A stretch of DNA of 11,523 nucleotides from Acanthamoeba sp. SK_2022b (GCA_027943245.1 JANDJZ010001051.1:1-11523); one strand, 5' to 3'; counted from the first letter of the stretch, positions 1-8,020 are shown. Notes: generated from the letters alone by a model not told the origin. Numbers and translations: made by a program.

Positions 1-39
1 GACGACGACGCCGCCGCCGGCCTCAGCATGGCCGTCTAA
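1..39 (+). CDS. C-terminal end of an upstream plus-strand gene (partial)
   Basis: Read in frame 1, the first bases give DDDAAAGLSMAV followed by TAA at 37-39. The codons (GAC, GCC, GGC, CTC, AGC, GTC) match the GC-rich usage of the other genes here, and base composition drops sharply to AT-rich directly after the stop. That is what the end of a coding region looks like in this window. Only 12 residues are visible, so no product can be named. If real, the gene is tail to tail with the receptor kinase gene, with about 110 bp between the stops. The alternative is a GC-rich stretch of non-coding sequence. Confidence 0.4.
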   Translation, partial: DDDAAAGLSMAV

Positions 40-148
40 GCTTCTCTACTCCAACTACTTGTATTTGTATTTATTTATTTATTATTTATTACAAAAAAAG
101 AGATAAAATCGATATGAAATAGAAATTACAAGTATATTTTATTCTCAG
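40..148. terminator. AT-rich convergent 3' region with polyadenylation-like signals
   Basis: This is a short AT-rich stretch between a probable plus-strand stop (37-39) and the receptor gene stop (149-151). On the minus strand an AATAAA hexamer lies at 138-143, only 5 bases beyond the stop codon, and further AATAAA-like copies sit in the ATTT-repeat at about 66-90. The region probably holds the 3' ends of both genes. Cleavage sites cannot be fixed from sequence. Confidence 0.45.
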
Positions 149-3100
149 TTACACATCAAGCTCGGAGTTGAAGAACATCACGAGCTCGTCCATGGTGGGA
201 CGTTTGCGTGGGTTCGCCTTCCAGCAGCGCTTCATCCAATCGGCAAAGTCGGCCGGGCAGTCGGAGGGCACTCGCGGGCGGGTCCCCTCGATGACCTTGT
301 TGATGATGGTGTACAGGTTGCCCTCCTCGTAGGGCAGGCTCCGGGTGAGCACTTCCCACATCACGATGCCAAAGGAGTAGACGTCTGCCTTCTCCGTGAC
401 GGCGTGCTTGCTGTTGGGAACCAGCACCTCGGGCGCGGTCCACGCCGGCGTGCCGCAGCGGGTCATGGTCGCGTTGTCCTGCTTGGCCGTGGCAAAGCCA
501 AAGTCGCCCACCTTGACCGTCATGTCGTCGGCGACCAGCAGGTTGGACGAGGTGAGGTCTCGGTGGATGATGGGCGGCTGCTGCGAATGCAGGAACTGCA
601 CGCCCAGCGCCGCGCCCCGCAGCAGGGACATGCGCGTCTTCCAGCTGAGGCTCATCGACGACGACAGCAGGCCCCGCAGGCTGCCTCGAGCCACCAGCTC
701 GGTCACGAGGAGCAGCGTGCCGTCGGCCACGGAGAGGCCCATGAGGCGCACCACGTGTGGGTGCTCGATGCGATGGAGCAGGGCCGCCTCCTTGCGCATC
801 TTGCGCATGCCCTCGTCGGTGAGGCGTGAGTTGAAGAGGCGCTTGATGGCCACCTTGCAGCCGTAGTATTCGCCGGCGTCGACCTGGCCGTAGTTGCCCT
901 CTCCGATCCTATGCTCGACCACGAGCTTCTCGGTGTTGATGACCCACGAGCAGGCGTTCGACGAGCACAGGCCGGCCTGCTGCCGCTGCGGGTTCTGGTC
1001 GAATCGAGGCCTTTGGTCGAAGTCGTCGTCGCGGTCGTCGTCATCTTCGTCGACGTCGCCTGGCCCGCCGCGGCCGCCGTAGACGCCCCTCGCCTGCGTC
1101 CCGTCTGTGGCCGACCCCTCTGCCACGAAAGCACACTCTCCGTCGACGTCGGAGAAGTGGCACGCGGGCGAGGGGGCTCCGCCCGTGGCCGCGGCCTCGG
1201 CCTCGAACTTGGCGCGAGCGGTGGCCGAGCAGAGCACGGCGTCGGGCGGGCAGAGCACGGCCAGGCGGCAGGCCTCCTGGTAGGCCGACACGCCGTATCC
1301 GGTGCGGGAGGCGTCTCCATGCGCCGGCGCGCTCTTGCCGGGCTGCAGGTGCAGGGCCGTTCGAGCGTGCCGGCCCAGCGTGGTGTCCGCCGAGCAGTCC
1401 TTGCGCAGTTGCAGGGCAAAGGCCAGGGCCGAGCCGACGTGGCCAAAGGCGGCGAACAGGGTGCCGCCGCTGTTGTGGTGCGGTTGGGAAAAGACGTAGC
1501 CCCGGTGGTGGCCCGCGCCGCTTCGCACGAGAGCGCCGTAGGCGGCGATTGCTCGCTCGGCCTCGGTCGGGTCCTCGCGCCACACGGCGTCGAACCCGGA
1601 GAGATCGCAGACGGCAAAGGTGACGTCGTGGCGCGGCACGTGCTGGCGTTCGCCTCCCTGCCGGCGGGTGGCCGCCGCCAGCGCGCCGTCCGAGTTGACC
1701 GAGCCCGTGGATGTGCTGGATCCGTGGGCGCTCCTCTGCTGATCGGTGCTGTTGGTGTGCGTGCTGCCGCCTCCACGCGGGTGCACGACGGCGACGAATT
1801 GTCCATAGTTGGACGACCCGAACCCGCCCGTGTTGAAGCTGCTGCTCCCGCTGCTGGTGCTGGTGCCGGTGAGGCCGCTGCTGTAGCCGTCGTGCTCGTT
1901 GCGAATACGCACTAGCTCGTCGGAAATTTCAACGAAAGTTGGTCGAAGCGTTCGGTCACGTGCCCAGCACTTTCGGGTCAGGCGAGCGTAGGCCTGTTCG
2001 CCCTCGGTCAGGGTCGCCTCGGGCGGCATGGTCGGCCGCAGGTCGTCCCTGATGACTGCAACGGCGATCTGCGGTCCGGCCAGAGTCTCGTAGGGGCGAG
2101 CGCGCGTGAGGAGCTCCCACAGCACGATGCCGAACGAGTACACGTCGGCCAGCACGTGATCGATGTCGTTCTCCTCGGCCAACACCTCGGGAGCCATCCA
2201 CGCCAGGCTGCCGATGACGCGGTCGTCGCCCGGAGTGGTCTTGAGGGTGCTGCGGAAGCGCGTGAGGCCAAAGTCGCTGATCTTGAGGTTCCACTTGGCA
2301 TCGAGGAGCAGGTTGAGGGACTTGAGGTCGCGGTGCACGATGCCCGACGAGTGCAGGAAGTGCATGCCCTTGGCCGCCTGATGCGCCAGCTTGATGCGCA
2401 GACCGAAGGGGAGGTCGGGAATGAGCTCATTGTGGAGCAACTGCGAAGATGATCATGATGAGACACAAGACAAGTTGTGAAAGTGGGGAGTGGGGAGAGA
2501 GTGGCATACGTCGTAGAGCGAGCCCAAGGCCATGTAATCCATCACGATGGCCAGGACTGGCGGCCTCGTGCATGCGGCCATGAAGAGGACCACGTTCGGA
2601 TGACGTAGGGTAGCCATGATGCGCGCCTCGGCGACGAAGCTGGCCAGCGACTCGCGGGAGAGCTGGGCCTCGTGTCCGTTCATCAACTTGACCGCCACGT
2701 CGGTGCCCTTCCACACGCCGCGACGGACCTCGCCGAACCCGCCGGAGCCCAGCATCTCGCCGATCTGGATCTCCTCGTAGCGAATTTCCCAGTCCTCCCG
2801 GTGGTGTCGACGCCTGTACCACACGCCGACGTAGAAGATCACGAACGGCGCGACCACGAGCAGAGCCAGAAGCAGCAGGCCCACGGGGAGCACGCTGCCC
2901 AGCACTGGCGCCAGGATGTCGGCCGCCTCGCTGCGCGTATCGGCGCACAGGGCGCCCGTCCAGCCGGCCGAGCACACGCAGGTCCCGCTGTAGCAGCTGC
3001 CGTGGTTGGAGCAGATGTCGCCCACCTCGTCCACGCATCCGGCCAGCGAGCTGACCTGCTCGCCCTGACACGTCACGTCGACGAGCTGCAGCAGGATGCG

Positions 3101-5146
3101 GCGGAGGAACAGCGGCGAGTTGCCCGCCAGCACGAACTTGTTGGCGTCGGCCAATTGCTGGGCCAGAGCGGACGACTGCACCCAGTAGAGCCAGTCCACG
3201 AGGGCGGCGGCCTTGGTGCAGTCCTGCATATCGCGGGAGCGCACGACGAAGGAGTTGTAGGCCACGATCGGCCAGCTGTTGTTGCCCGGCGCGTAGTAGA
3301 CGACGGTGACGTCAGGGTCGGGCGAATTGTTGATGGCGTTGACGATGTTGGCATTGGTCGGCTCGACTGGCACACCACCTGAGAAGCTCCCGAGCAGGGC
3401 GGGCGTGTGGATGTTGGGCATGGTGTCCGAGAGGAAGGTGTTGCTGACACCAAAGATGTAGGGGGTGGAGTCGAGTATCGGCTGGACCAGGTTCTGTGTG
3501 GCCAGGGCTACTGTGCGGTTGGGCGCGAGCGCAACCACCGGGTAGTCGGGGCCCATGTTCGAGGTGCCCACGGCAGCGGCGTACTCGGGCACCTCCATGC
3601 TGATGGCCGTGTTGATCACCTGCGTGATCACCTGCGCGGTCTCGATGTACATGACGAGGATCGGCTTGTCCGGGAGCAGGTCCTCGAGCTCGGGGTTGAG
3701 GGCGGTGATGTTGGGGTGGTTCCACACGTCGACCGTGCCCATGAAAATGCCGGCCACGGTCTCCATGTCGAGCACCAGCCGGTGGGGCGAGTCGAAAAGC
3801 TCAGGCAGGTTGCACGAGACAACGCTGGCGTAGGCCAGCATGGGCACGAGCACGGCGTCGGGGAGCTTGGCCTTCTGTTCGTCCGTGAGGGCCGCTCCGG
3901 TCGACCCAAAGTCGAGGGCATCGTTGATCATGTCGTTGGTGGCCTGCAGGGACGACGAGCTGGCGTAGTACTTGAGGGTGAAGCCCGTAGAAGAATAGGA
4001 GCTGGCCAGTTTGGGATAGACCGGCAGCAACGGGCCGGACCCGAGCAGGTAGGTGGTGGTGAGCACGCTGTTGTTGTTACACCTCGTGCTGCCCATCGTG
4101 TTGAGCGCCATGCGGCGATACCCCGAGTCCAGAGAGGTGTAGCCCATGGAGGAGAGCGCAGACCTCGCCCCGTCGTTGAGCTGTACCCAGGCGGCGAAGT
4201 TGAACAGATCGCTTACAGCGAGACAGTTGTCGACACTGGCCGAGAGGTCAGTGGCCACGACCATCGACACGATGACGGACAACGGCCACGCCGATCCGGA
4301 CCCGTTGTTGACGATGCTTACCGAATTGTGTGCCCCGAGGGCCATGGCGTTGCTCACCGCGTTGGTGGTCGCGGGCCCCACCACTGTATCAGAGCGCGGC
4401 ACGACGAAGTTGGAGCTAGCGAGCCCGCTAGCGGATAGCTCCTGCAGCATCACCGGAACGAGCGCCGGAGCTCCGGCGTTCCCGTAGCTGCTCGCTACGG
4501 CGAGCTTCTCTGTAAGCGTGCACGCCGATACTGCGCGCCCTTGCGCCACGGGCTCCAGAGCGGCAAAGCCTCCATTGGTCAGTTGGGTCGCCAGGGTCGC
4601 GCTGGCGAAGGACAAGTACTGCCGGAGCACGTCGCCCTCGCCCAGGGTGTCGTTACAATAGACGAGCGTGATGCCTCCAGCGGTGGAACCGGCAAGCCAT
4701 GGGTTGAGGGCTACTAGCCGCGAATCGGTCCAGCTGGTGAGTTGTCCAGTCCACATGGCCACGAGAACGTCGGCATCGAGGACCAGGGTGTTGGAGGCCC
4801 CTAGCGATGTGGCGTTGTAGGCTAAGGCCATCGCAGTGGCCATGAAGGGCACGCTCGTGACCACACCCCTCCCGGCCCCGAAATTGGACGGTAACATAGC
4901 GGCGGAGCTCACGAAGCCCACGCTGCCTCGGAACAGAGAATCGAAGGCCGATGTCATGTTGGTGGTAGACGACTGGGAGATGAAGAAATCATCATGGACG
5001 TAGATGTAGGCCTTCATAAGAGCTTCGTAGATGTTCAAGGACCAGGCCTCGCCAGTTCCGGAGTAGGAGGTCGCCGACGCTGTGGGCCAAATAGACGCAA
5101 CAAGCATCAAGAGCGCCAGCAACGCTACCAACACTCGAGAACTCAT
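149..5146 (-). CDS. Receptor-like protein: two PstS-like ectodomains, EGF-like module, TM, TKL kinase, cyclase-like domain, second TKL kinase
   Basis: Two exons, 5146-2510 and 2440-149, are joined in phase 0 across a 69-bp GT-AG intron, giving about 1642 residues. The ATG at 5146 starts a clear signal peptide (residues 1-25, ending TASA). Residues 26-690 hold two PstS-type solute-binding repeats. Residues 704-734 form a six-cysteine EGF-like module, and 749-776 a membrane span followed by RRRHH. Kinase 1 (788-1063) has GSGGFGEV (800-807), K820, E840, HRD D917, DFG D935 and APE. A Ser/Gly/Thr-rich linker leads to a degenerate class III cyclase domain (1151-1300). An acidic Asp-rich linker (about 1341-1355) leads to kinase 2 (1384-1642), with GEGNYGQV, K1412, HRD D1507 and DFG D1525. 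Both kinases look active and TKL-like. The protein is inferred to sit in the plasma or vacuolar membrane, with ectodomain ligand binding controlling cytoplasmic phosphorylation. The ligand is unknown. The two-kinase cyclase layout resembles an expanded Acanthamoeba family. Confidence 0.9.
152..928 (-). other. Kinase domain 2, TKL type (C-terminal)
   Basis: The glycine loop is GEGNYGQV, followed by VAIKRL, HRDLTSSN, GDFGFATA, the TAPEVL motif and the KADVYSFGIVMWE helix. The C-terminus follows the last helix almost at once (MFFNSELDV). All catalytic residues are present. The catalytic loop has HRDLT where kinase 1 has HRDLK, so the two kinases may differ in substrate choice (Ser/Thr versus possible dual or Tyr specificity). 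This is an inference from loop sequence only. Confidence 0.9.
1181..1627 (-). other. Degenerate class III nucleotidyl cyclase domain
   Basis: The stretch VTFAVCDLSGFDAVW carries the first-metal aspartate region of class III cyclases. SGGTLFAAFG aligns with the second-metal EGD..FvvF motif, but Asp is replaced by Gly. RTALHLQPG matches the RiGIHtG strand, and QEACRLAVL sits where active enzymes have N.aaR. The fold is recognisable, but loss of the second metal-binding Asp argues against cyclase activity. It may regulate the flanking kinases or pair with an active partner. Upstream is a Ser/Thr/Gly-rich linker and downstream an Asp-rich linker. Confidence 0.7.
1886..2785 (-). other. Kinase domain 1, TKL type (spans the intron)
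   Basis: The N-lobe is encoded in exon 1 and the C-lobe in exon 2. The glycine loop GSGGFGEV, VAVK lysine, HRDLKSLN catalytic loop, SDFGLTRF and MAPEVL are all present, so the domain should be catalytically active. The wording of the catalytic loop (HSSGIVHRDLKSLNLLLD) and the LFMAAC strand are typical of TKL/MAPKKK-like kinases common in amoebae. It lies directly inside the membrane span. Confidence 0.9.
2441..2509 (-). other. 69-bp GT-AG intron in the receptor kinase gene
   Basis: The donor is GAC|GTATGC and the acceptor TTCGCAG|TTG. The intron is in phase 0, with a pyrimidine-rich interior. Removing it joins SLYD to LLHNELIPD and restores a continuous kinase domain 1. It is 69 bp long, but reading through it meets a stop after 18 codons. 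Confidence 0.9.
2945..3037 (-). other. EGF-like module next to the membrane
   Basis: Cysteines at residues 704, 712, 718, 723, 725 and 734 have EGF spacing, with CxC followed by SAGWTGALC. It sits between the second PstS-like domain and the membrane span, so it probably acts as a rigid stalk. EGF modules next to the membrane occur in many eukaryotic receptors. No calcium-binding consensus is obvious. Confidence 0.75.
3077..4054 (-). other. PstS-like solute-binding domain 2 (residues about 365-690)
   Basis: This second copy of the fold matches PstS more closely than the first. It begins GSGPLLPVYPKLASSY, then LDFGSTGAALTDEQ (PstS VDFGASDapLt), then VLVPMLAYASVVSCNLP, then METVAGIFMGTVDVWNHPNITALNPEL (PstS G.I..WnDp.I..lNP). 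The ligand loop reads MYIETAQVIT instead of a bacterial-type RSDGSGTT. Several N-glycosylation sequons are visible (NRT, NNS). A tandem of two related domains suggests duplication within the gene or a paired ligand-sensing unit. Confidence 0.75.
4067..5071 (-). other. PstS-like solute-binding domain 1 (residues about 26-360)
   Basis: The domain opens with YSGTGEAW after the signal peptide. It then has a GSVGFVSSAAML stretch, where PstS proteins have VDFGASD, and a VTSVPFMATAMALAYN strand, where PstS has the aVavaYN strand. These are followed by a TGQLTSWTD..LVALNPWL stretch that matches the PstS signature G.I..WnD..I..lNP. Sequons such as NMTS (63) and NATS (111) fit an extracellular domain. 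The SGTT loop that grips phosphate in bacterial PstS is not seen; CNDTLGEGD stands in its place. The fold is well supported, but phosphate binding is not. Confidence 0.7.
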
Positions 5147-5341
5147 GGCCGAGAAGGAAGGTCAGCCTGCTGCGCCTGGATGTAGTCTTCTTTGTGGTGG
5201 GGAAATGCAATGGTAGCGCCCGATCGCCACCTCAGGCAAAACTGCCACTACTATGTCACCGTGGAACGGTTACATCAGCGCGTCATTACCCAGGTCAGGA
5301 ATACCTCGCGCATACCCTACGGTGGCGTCATTGAACTCAAG

Positions 5342-5349
5342 TTATATAT
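5342..5349 (-). promoter_or_regulatory. TATA-like box for the receptor kinase gene
   Basis: The minus strand reads CAATATATAACTTG. It lies about 200 bp before the start codon at 5146, so transcription would begin near 5315 and leave a leader of about 170 nt. A CCAAT/E2F-like cluster (GCGCCAATGGCGGG) lies just upstream of it at 5363-5376. Assignment is by sequence and position only. Confidence 0.4.
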
Positions 5350-5732
5350 TGAGAGAGACTCCGCGCCAATGGCGGGCTTCCGGGTTCCGACGGAGTTGAG
5401 AATAACCGCGGCGGTTGCAAGTCGATGGGATGTACATCGGGTGTTTTGCAACAAAGACCACAACAAGCAACACCCTATTTTGCTCCAGGCGTGTGGCAGG
5501 GCCACAGGAGCACCAGTCCCTCGTGTCAGAGCGAGTCCTGCGGCTTGTTTTTTTGTAAGATAGAGACAACTTTGGTACAACATTGCGCCACCGGCCTGCA
5601 AAAATAGGTGTGCGTCGACAAGACCTCTCCAGCATCGTCTACAGTTGGGATCTCGAGATGGCGAGACTTGCGCCGAAAATAATAGCTCGCTGCGTGTCAA
5701 CAGGCGCACCAACCAGAGGAGAGGAGGCGGTC

Positions 5733-5740
5733 GATAAAAG
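5733..5740 (+). promoter_or_regulatory. TATA-like box for the GMC oxidoreductase gene
   Basis: GATAAAAG sits 121 bp before the ATG. Start of transcription about 30 bp downstream would fall near ACCATTAGCC at about 5760, giving a leader of about 100 nt without any ATG. This distance and motif fit a classical TATA-dependent promoter. Confidence 0.5.
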
Positions 5741-5860
5741 CCCAGTCGCTGCTCGTCACCACCATTAGCCTCATCCTCTCCACACCCAAACACACGCAAC
5801 TCATCTCTCCGACCCAAACCACAGACCAACCTCCCATCACCTTTTCTGCCACTAGGCAAG

Positions 5861-7894
5861 ATGCTGCTTGTCGGTTCTGTCCCCGATCGCCATTGGGTTG
5901 CTCTGGTGTGTTTTGCGCTTCTGGCCACGATGAGCATGTGCGCAGCAAACAGTTCCGCCGGCCAAACCAACTTTGGCGGCAACTTGCGGTTCGACGTGAT
6001 CGTGATTGGGGCCGGCGCCTCTGGAGCTACGCTCACCGGCAAGCTGGCCCGCGCAGGCGTCGACGTGCTGCTGCTCGAGGCAGGCGAGAACACCCAATAC
6101 GATCCGACCATTGCTCTCATGCAGGGATTCTGGGGCACCTACAACTCGTGGAGCGAGAACATCGGCCCGTCGAGCGACACCAGCTACGTGTGGCCCAACT
6201 ACGTGGTGGGCGACTCTGGTCGCTATGGCGCCAAGAGCCCGCCGGCCAGCGGCAAGGGAATCGGCGGTGGCACCAGCGTGTTCATGGCCAACTTCCACAC
6301 CGGAGGCAAGCTCATGTACAAAGATTTCCCCCCTTCATGGGACTACGACACGGTGATGGCGCCCATCTACGCGCAAGTCATCGGCGACATCAAGCCCGAG
6401 CGTGACCCACTCAAGCCGCCGGTCACGCAGGCCTTCCTCAAGGCCGCTCGCAGGGAGGCAGACGAGCAATACGCACGGGGCGAGCTTGACTACCTCGTCA
6501 ACGCCGCTAACTTTGCCTCTGGGCCCAACGTCGAGGACCCCAACCCCGCCGCTCCAGTCCTCAACCACAACGACATCGCCGGCGTCAACAGCGTCGCCGC
6601 CTTCTCCCAGTTCCAGTTCTTCATCAACAAGGACGCCAACGGCACCTACATCCGCAAGGCCCCCGGCAACACCTACCTCGGCCCCAACTGTCTCCGCCTT
6701 AACGGTAACGGAGTGGCCCCTCTATGCCGCAAGCTTCGCGTGATGACCGGGGCCTACGTGAGCCGCGTGATCTTTGAGACCAACCGCCGAACCGGTCGCC
6801 AGGTGGCCACTGGGGTCGAGTTCTACCACGAGGGCTCCGTCAAGGTGGCCATCGCGCGCTCCCAGATCATCTTGTCGGCGGGCAGCTACCAGTCGCCGGC
6901 CATCCTGCAGCGCTCGGGCGTTGGTGACGCGGCCTACCTCAAGCATCTGGGCATCCCCGTCGTATACAACAACACCAAGGTCGGCAAGAACCTCCTGAAC
7001 CATTTCTCGCTCCTCATGGCCATCAAAGCCGTCGGCGAGCAGAGCGCCATCGACCAGCTGATGGCCAACACCGCCCCGCGGCCGAGCAACATGGGCTTCA
7101 ACGGCGGCGCCATGCTCACATTCGACAAGCACGACCCCAACCGGCCGGACAACACCACCTCCTACCGCAAGACCCAGTTCATGCTCTACACCAGCGCGGG
7201 CGTGCTGCCCAAGGCCATCTCGGCGGGATGGAACGTGGGACCCTCCAACCAAACGGTCACCTTCGCCATCGACGACATACGCTTCAAGGGCTCTGGCCAC
7301 GTTCAGATCGCCAGCAGCAACCCGTTCGACTTCCCCGAGATTTACTTCAACACCTTTGTCGACTACTCCAACCCGGCCCTCTCCGGACAGGCCTTCTGGG
7401 ATGCCGCGCGCAAGGCTGTCGCTCCCTCCATCTCTGGTCTTCTCAACTACCGCATTGGCTACCGCTTCTACAAGGGCATCAACAAGGTCCTGGAAGATGA
7501 GGGCAGCGCGGCCAAGTTCGCCGCCGCCTTCCCCACCGAGTCCTACCTCGCTACTCTCGACGCGGGCGTCCAGCGCTACGGCAACGACTGGTGGAAGTAC
7601 CTGTTCCCCGACCGTATCCTGACCGCCAACAGCACGGCCGAGGAGACCGCCTTCGCTCAGGCACTGGCCAACATCATGCACGAGCTCCGCCTCATCGGAG
7701 CCTACGTGGACAGCCACCAGTGCGGCTCCAACGCCATAGGCGCGGTCGTCGACGACAAGCTACGCGTCTACGGCGTGGACAACCTGCGCGTCGTGGACGC
7801 TTCGGTGATGCCCATCCAGTCCGGCGGAAACACAGCCGGCGCGGCCGTGGCGATTGGCATCCGAGGCGCCCAGCTCGTCCTTGGTCTTGCATGA
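5861..7894 (+). CDS. Secreted GMC-family FAD-dependent oxidoreductase
   Basis: This is a 677-residue intronless gene. The ATG at 5861 is the first after an ATG-free leader and begins a signal peptide with the hydrophobic core WVALVCFALLATMSMC, cleaved near CAANS. The FAD-binding fold starts FDVIVIGAGASG (GAGASG at 50-55), with LLLEAGE ending the second strand. GKGIGGGTSVFMANF (131-145) matches the first GMC signature and SAGSYQSPAILQRSG (339-353) the second. The C-terminal HQCGSNAIG supplies the likely catalytic His619, and GGNTAG the partner Asn657. GMC enzymes oxidise alcohols, sugars, choline or aryl alcohols using FAD. The substrate cannot be told from sequence, and an oxidase cannot be separated from a dehydrogenase. 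The signal peptide points to secretion or a phagosomal/lysosomal site. Strong C-ending codon bias suggests high expression. Its lack of introns contrasts with the exportin gene next door. Confidence 0.93.
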   Translation: MLLVGSVPDRHWVALVCFALLATMSMCAANSSAGQTNFGGNLRFDVIVIGAGASGATLTGKLARAGVDVLLLEAGENTQYDPTIALMQGFWGTYNSWSENIGPSSDTSYVWPNYVVGDSGRYGAKSPPASGKGIGGGTSVFMANFHTGGKLMYKDFPPSWDYDTVMAPIYAQVIGDIKPERDPLKPPVTQAFLKAARREADEQYARGELDYLVNAANFASGPNVEDPNPAAPVLNHNDIAGVNSVAAFSQFQFFINKDANGTYIRKAPGNTYLGPNCLRLNGNGVAPLCRKLRVMTGAYVSRVIFETNRRTGRQVATGVEFYHEGSVKVAIARSQIILSAGSYQSPAILQRSGVGDAAYLKHLGIPVVYNNTKVGKNLLNHFSLLMAIKAVGEQSAIDQLMANTAPRPSNMGFNGGAMLTFDKHDPNRPDNTTSYRKTQFMLYTSAGVLPKAISAGWNVGPSNQTVTFAIDDIRFKGSGHVQIASSNPFDFPEIYFNTFVDYSNPALSGQAFWDAARKAVAPSISGLLNYRIGYRFYKGINKVLEDEGSAAKFAAAFPTESYLATLDAGVQRYGNDWWKYLFPDRILTANSTAEETAFAQALANIMHELRLIGAYVDSHQCGSNAIGAVVDDKLRVYGVDNLRVVDASVMPIQSGGNTAGAAVAIGIRGAQLVLGLA

Positions 7895-8020
7895 ACAAGT
7901 CCCGTGTAACTTCTCATTATTGTAAACACATTTTGTAGACCTCCTCAGCTTTGCTTTTTGTTCTTGGCCGACCATTCCTGTTGGGTTTCGCTTTCGTTCT
8001 TTTTTTGGAACCTACAGGAC
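7895..8020. terminator. 126-bp convergent 3' region between GMC and exportin genes
   Basis: The two stop codons face each other across 126 bp. A TGTAAA hexamer on the plus strand at 7921-7926 could serve as the GMC poly(A) signal. No good AATAAA is seen for either strand. The transcripts may overlap at their 3' ends. Confidence 0.4.

Larger units (their letters stand above)
5147..5860. promoter_or_regulatory. Divergent intergenic promoter region (714 bp)
   Basis: No convincing gene is seen here. It separates the start codons of the receptor gene (minus) and the GMC oxidoreductase gene (plus). It holds a TATA-like box for each direction, a CCAAT/GGCGCG cluster at 5361-5374, and a perfect 13-base palindrome at 5404-5416. 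The right 100 bases are a C-, T- and A-rich, ATG-free stretch typical of a 5' leader. No tRNA or other RNA gene was recognised. Confidence 0.6.

Noticed and set aside
911..1915. Plus-strand ORF of 334 codons opposite the cyclase and linker region
   Set aside because: It is antisense to a well-supported protein with kinase and cyclase motifs. Long antisense frames are expected in GC-rich sequence, and the translation is Arg/Gly/Val/Ala-rich without domains.
3407..4438. Plus-strand ORF of 343 codons opposite the PstS-like domains
   Set aside because: It is rich in His, Gly, Val and Arg, as expected of a mirrored coding frame. The minus-strand protein has clear domain signatures.
5366..5420. 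Possible tRNA B-box (GGGTTCCGAC)
   Set aside because: There is no matching A-box, cloverleaf or acceptor stem around it.
5192..5563. Plus-strand ORF of 123 codons in the divergent promoter region
   Set aside because: It reads somewhat protein-like, but it has no recognisable domain, mixed codon use, and overlaps the TATA-like and palindromic promoter elements. It could be revisited if transcripts are found.
5317..6138. Minus-strand ORF of 273 codons overlapping the start of the GMC gene
   Set aside because: Half of it is the complement of the FAD-binding region of the GMC enzyme and the rest is promoter sequence. No domain is visible.
6722..7717. Minus-strand ORF of 331 codons inside the GMC gene
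   Set aside because: It is the antisense shadow of conserved GMC coding sequence.
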